The translations under genes and the position numbers were made by a program. The notes under the pieces are model-generated. The model searched no databases. It had not been told where the DNA came from and was given only the letters and a program-made list of their open reading frames with translations. DNA of 64,000 nucleotides from Sinorhizobium alkalisoli (lineage in GTDB: Bacteria; Pseudomonadota; Alphaproteobacteria; Rhizobiales; Rhizobiaceae): the NCBI RefSeq assembly GCF_008932245.1, contig NZ_CP034909.1:3094001-3158000 (forward strand), read 5' to 3'. This document shows, one piece after another, positions 63,851 to 64,000 of this stretch; positions within the stretch are counted from its first letter, which is position 1; each line of letters starts with the position of its first letter.

Positions 63851-64000
63851 ATGGATAATTGGATCGAGCACATCTCCGAGCCTGAGAGCCTGATCCTTGC
63901 TTGGCAGGCACCGGATCAATTTAACGTGCGCTTTAGGTGGGCCGTGGCTCGCCTGGAGCGTTCGGGAGAGGGTTGTTCGCTGAGATATCTAACTCCTTCG
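63851..64000 (+). CDS. Start of a HIRAN-like domain protein, cut by window end
   Basis: ATG 63851 opens a frame without stop to base 64,000 (50 codons): LILAWQAPDQFNVRFRWAVARLERSGEGCSLRYL resembles the short proteins with a HIRAN domain that commonly follow this type of HipA-like gene. It starts one base after the HipA-like stop, so both form an operon. The rest lies outside the window. Confidence 0.6.
   Translation, partial: MDNWIEHISEPESLILAWQAPDQFNVRFRWAVARLERSGEGCSLRYLTPS

Noticed and set aside
38326..64000. Search for a second tRNA-Ser 3' end (attR) and for CRISPR arrays
   Set aside because: No further copy of the T-arm/acceptor sequence and no regularly spaced repeats were seen by eye.

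Overview
The window looks like a chromosome segment of a Rhizobiaceae bacterium, most likely Sinorhizobium/Ensifer. The first 38 kb is GC-rich, has rhizobial codon use and housekeeping gene blocks in the order usual for that group, and carries dispersed rhizobial intergenic repeats. Alphaproteobacterial regulatory signals are present: a SAM-II riboswitch before metA, a GAAC-N7-GAAC SOS box before imuA and an Irr-type box before bfd/bfr. The genus call is inference from gene order and repeats; no rRNA marker is present.

Core part (1-38,260). A truncated UbiH-like monooxygenase opens the window. A minus-strand group follows (PrdX, CnoX-like thioredoxin, LON-domain protein, Trm112-like). A tRNA-Gly is flanked by nested IS481-type remnants, then a GSCFA protein. 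An asparagine/aspartate catabolic unit comes next (divergent regulator, AGCS symporter, aspartase, asparaginase), then galM, metA under SAM-II control, RidA, leuD, a CoA-ester lyase, a redoxin and a small metallopeptidase. The SOS mutagenesis cassette imuA-imuB-dnaE2 is followed by bfd-bfr. The long minus-strand block rplU-rpmA, two GNATs, obgE-proB-proA-nadD-rsfS-rlmH and envC-ctpA-polysaccharide deacetylase-rppH makes up the rest.

Genomic island (38,267 to beyond 64,000). It begins at a tRNA-Ser(CGA) gene followed at once by a tyrosine recombinase. No second copy of the tRNA 3' end was seen, so the right end probably lies outside. The left part (38.4-46.5 kb) carries a PD-(D/E)XK-like protein, a divergent stand-alone reverse transcriptase, an AlpA/excisionase-like protein, a CoiA-like nuclease, a protein made only of the RarA/MgsA C-terminal region and a second tyrosine recombinase. 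Restriction genes in decay (an HsdR-type N-terminal fragment and a C5-methylase C-terminal fragment) lead into a translationally coupled four-gene operon (47.7-57.6 kb): a membrane-anchored protein, a small winged-helix-like protein, an 1879-aa DEAH/DUF1998 helicase and a Cas4/AddB-like FeS nuclease. This resembles Druantia (the type II layout) with a broken methylase and an added nuclease. Next is a complete controlled type II restriction-modification system: SgrAI-like endonuclease, C protein, C5 methylase, Vsr and C-boxes. An EVE-like/GIY-YIG-like protein and a HipA/HIRAN-like pair close the window. A near-identical 16-bp palindrome (core GTGAAATTAA) recurs three times in the island and nowhere else that I saw.

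The island therefore reads as a defence island with several anti-phage modules. The RT locus and the four-gene helicase/nuclease operon are the best candidates for something not yet described. All family assignments come from reading motifs by eye, without database searches.
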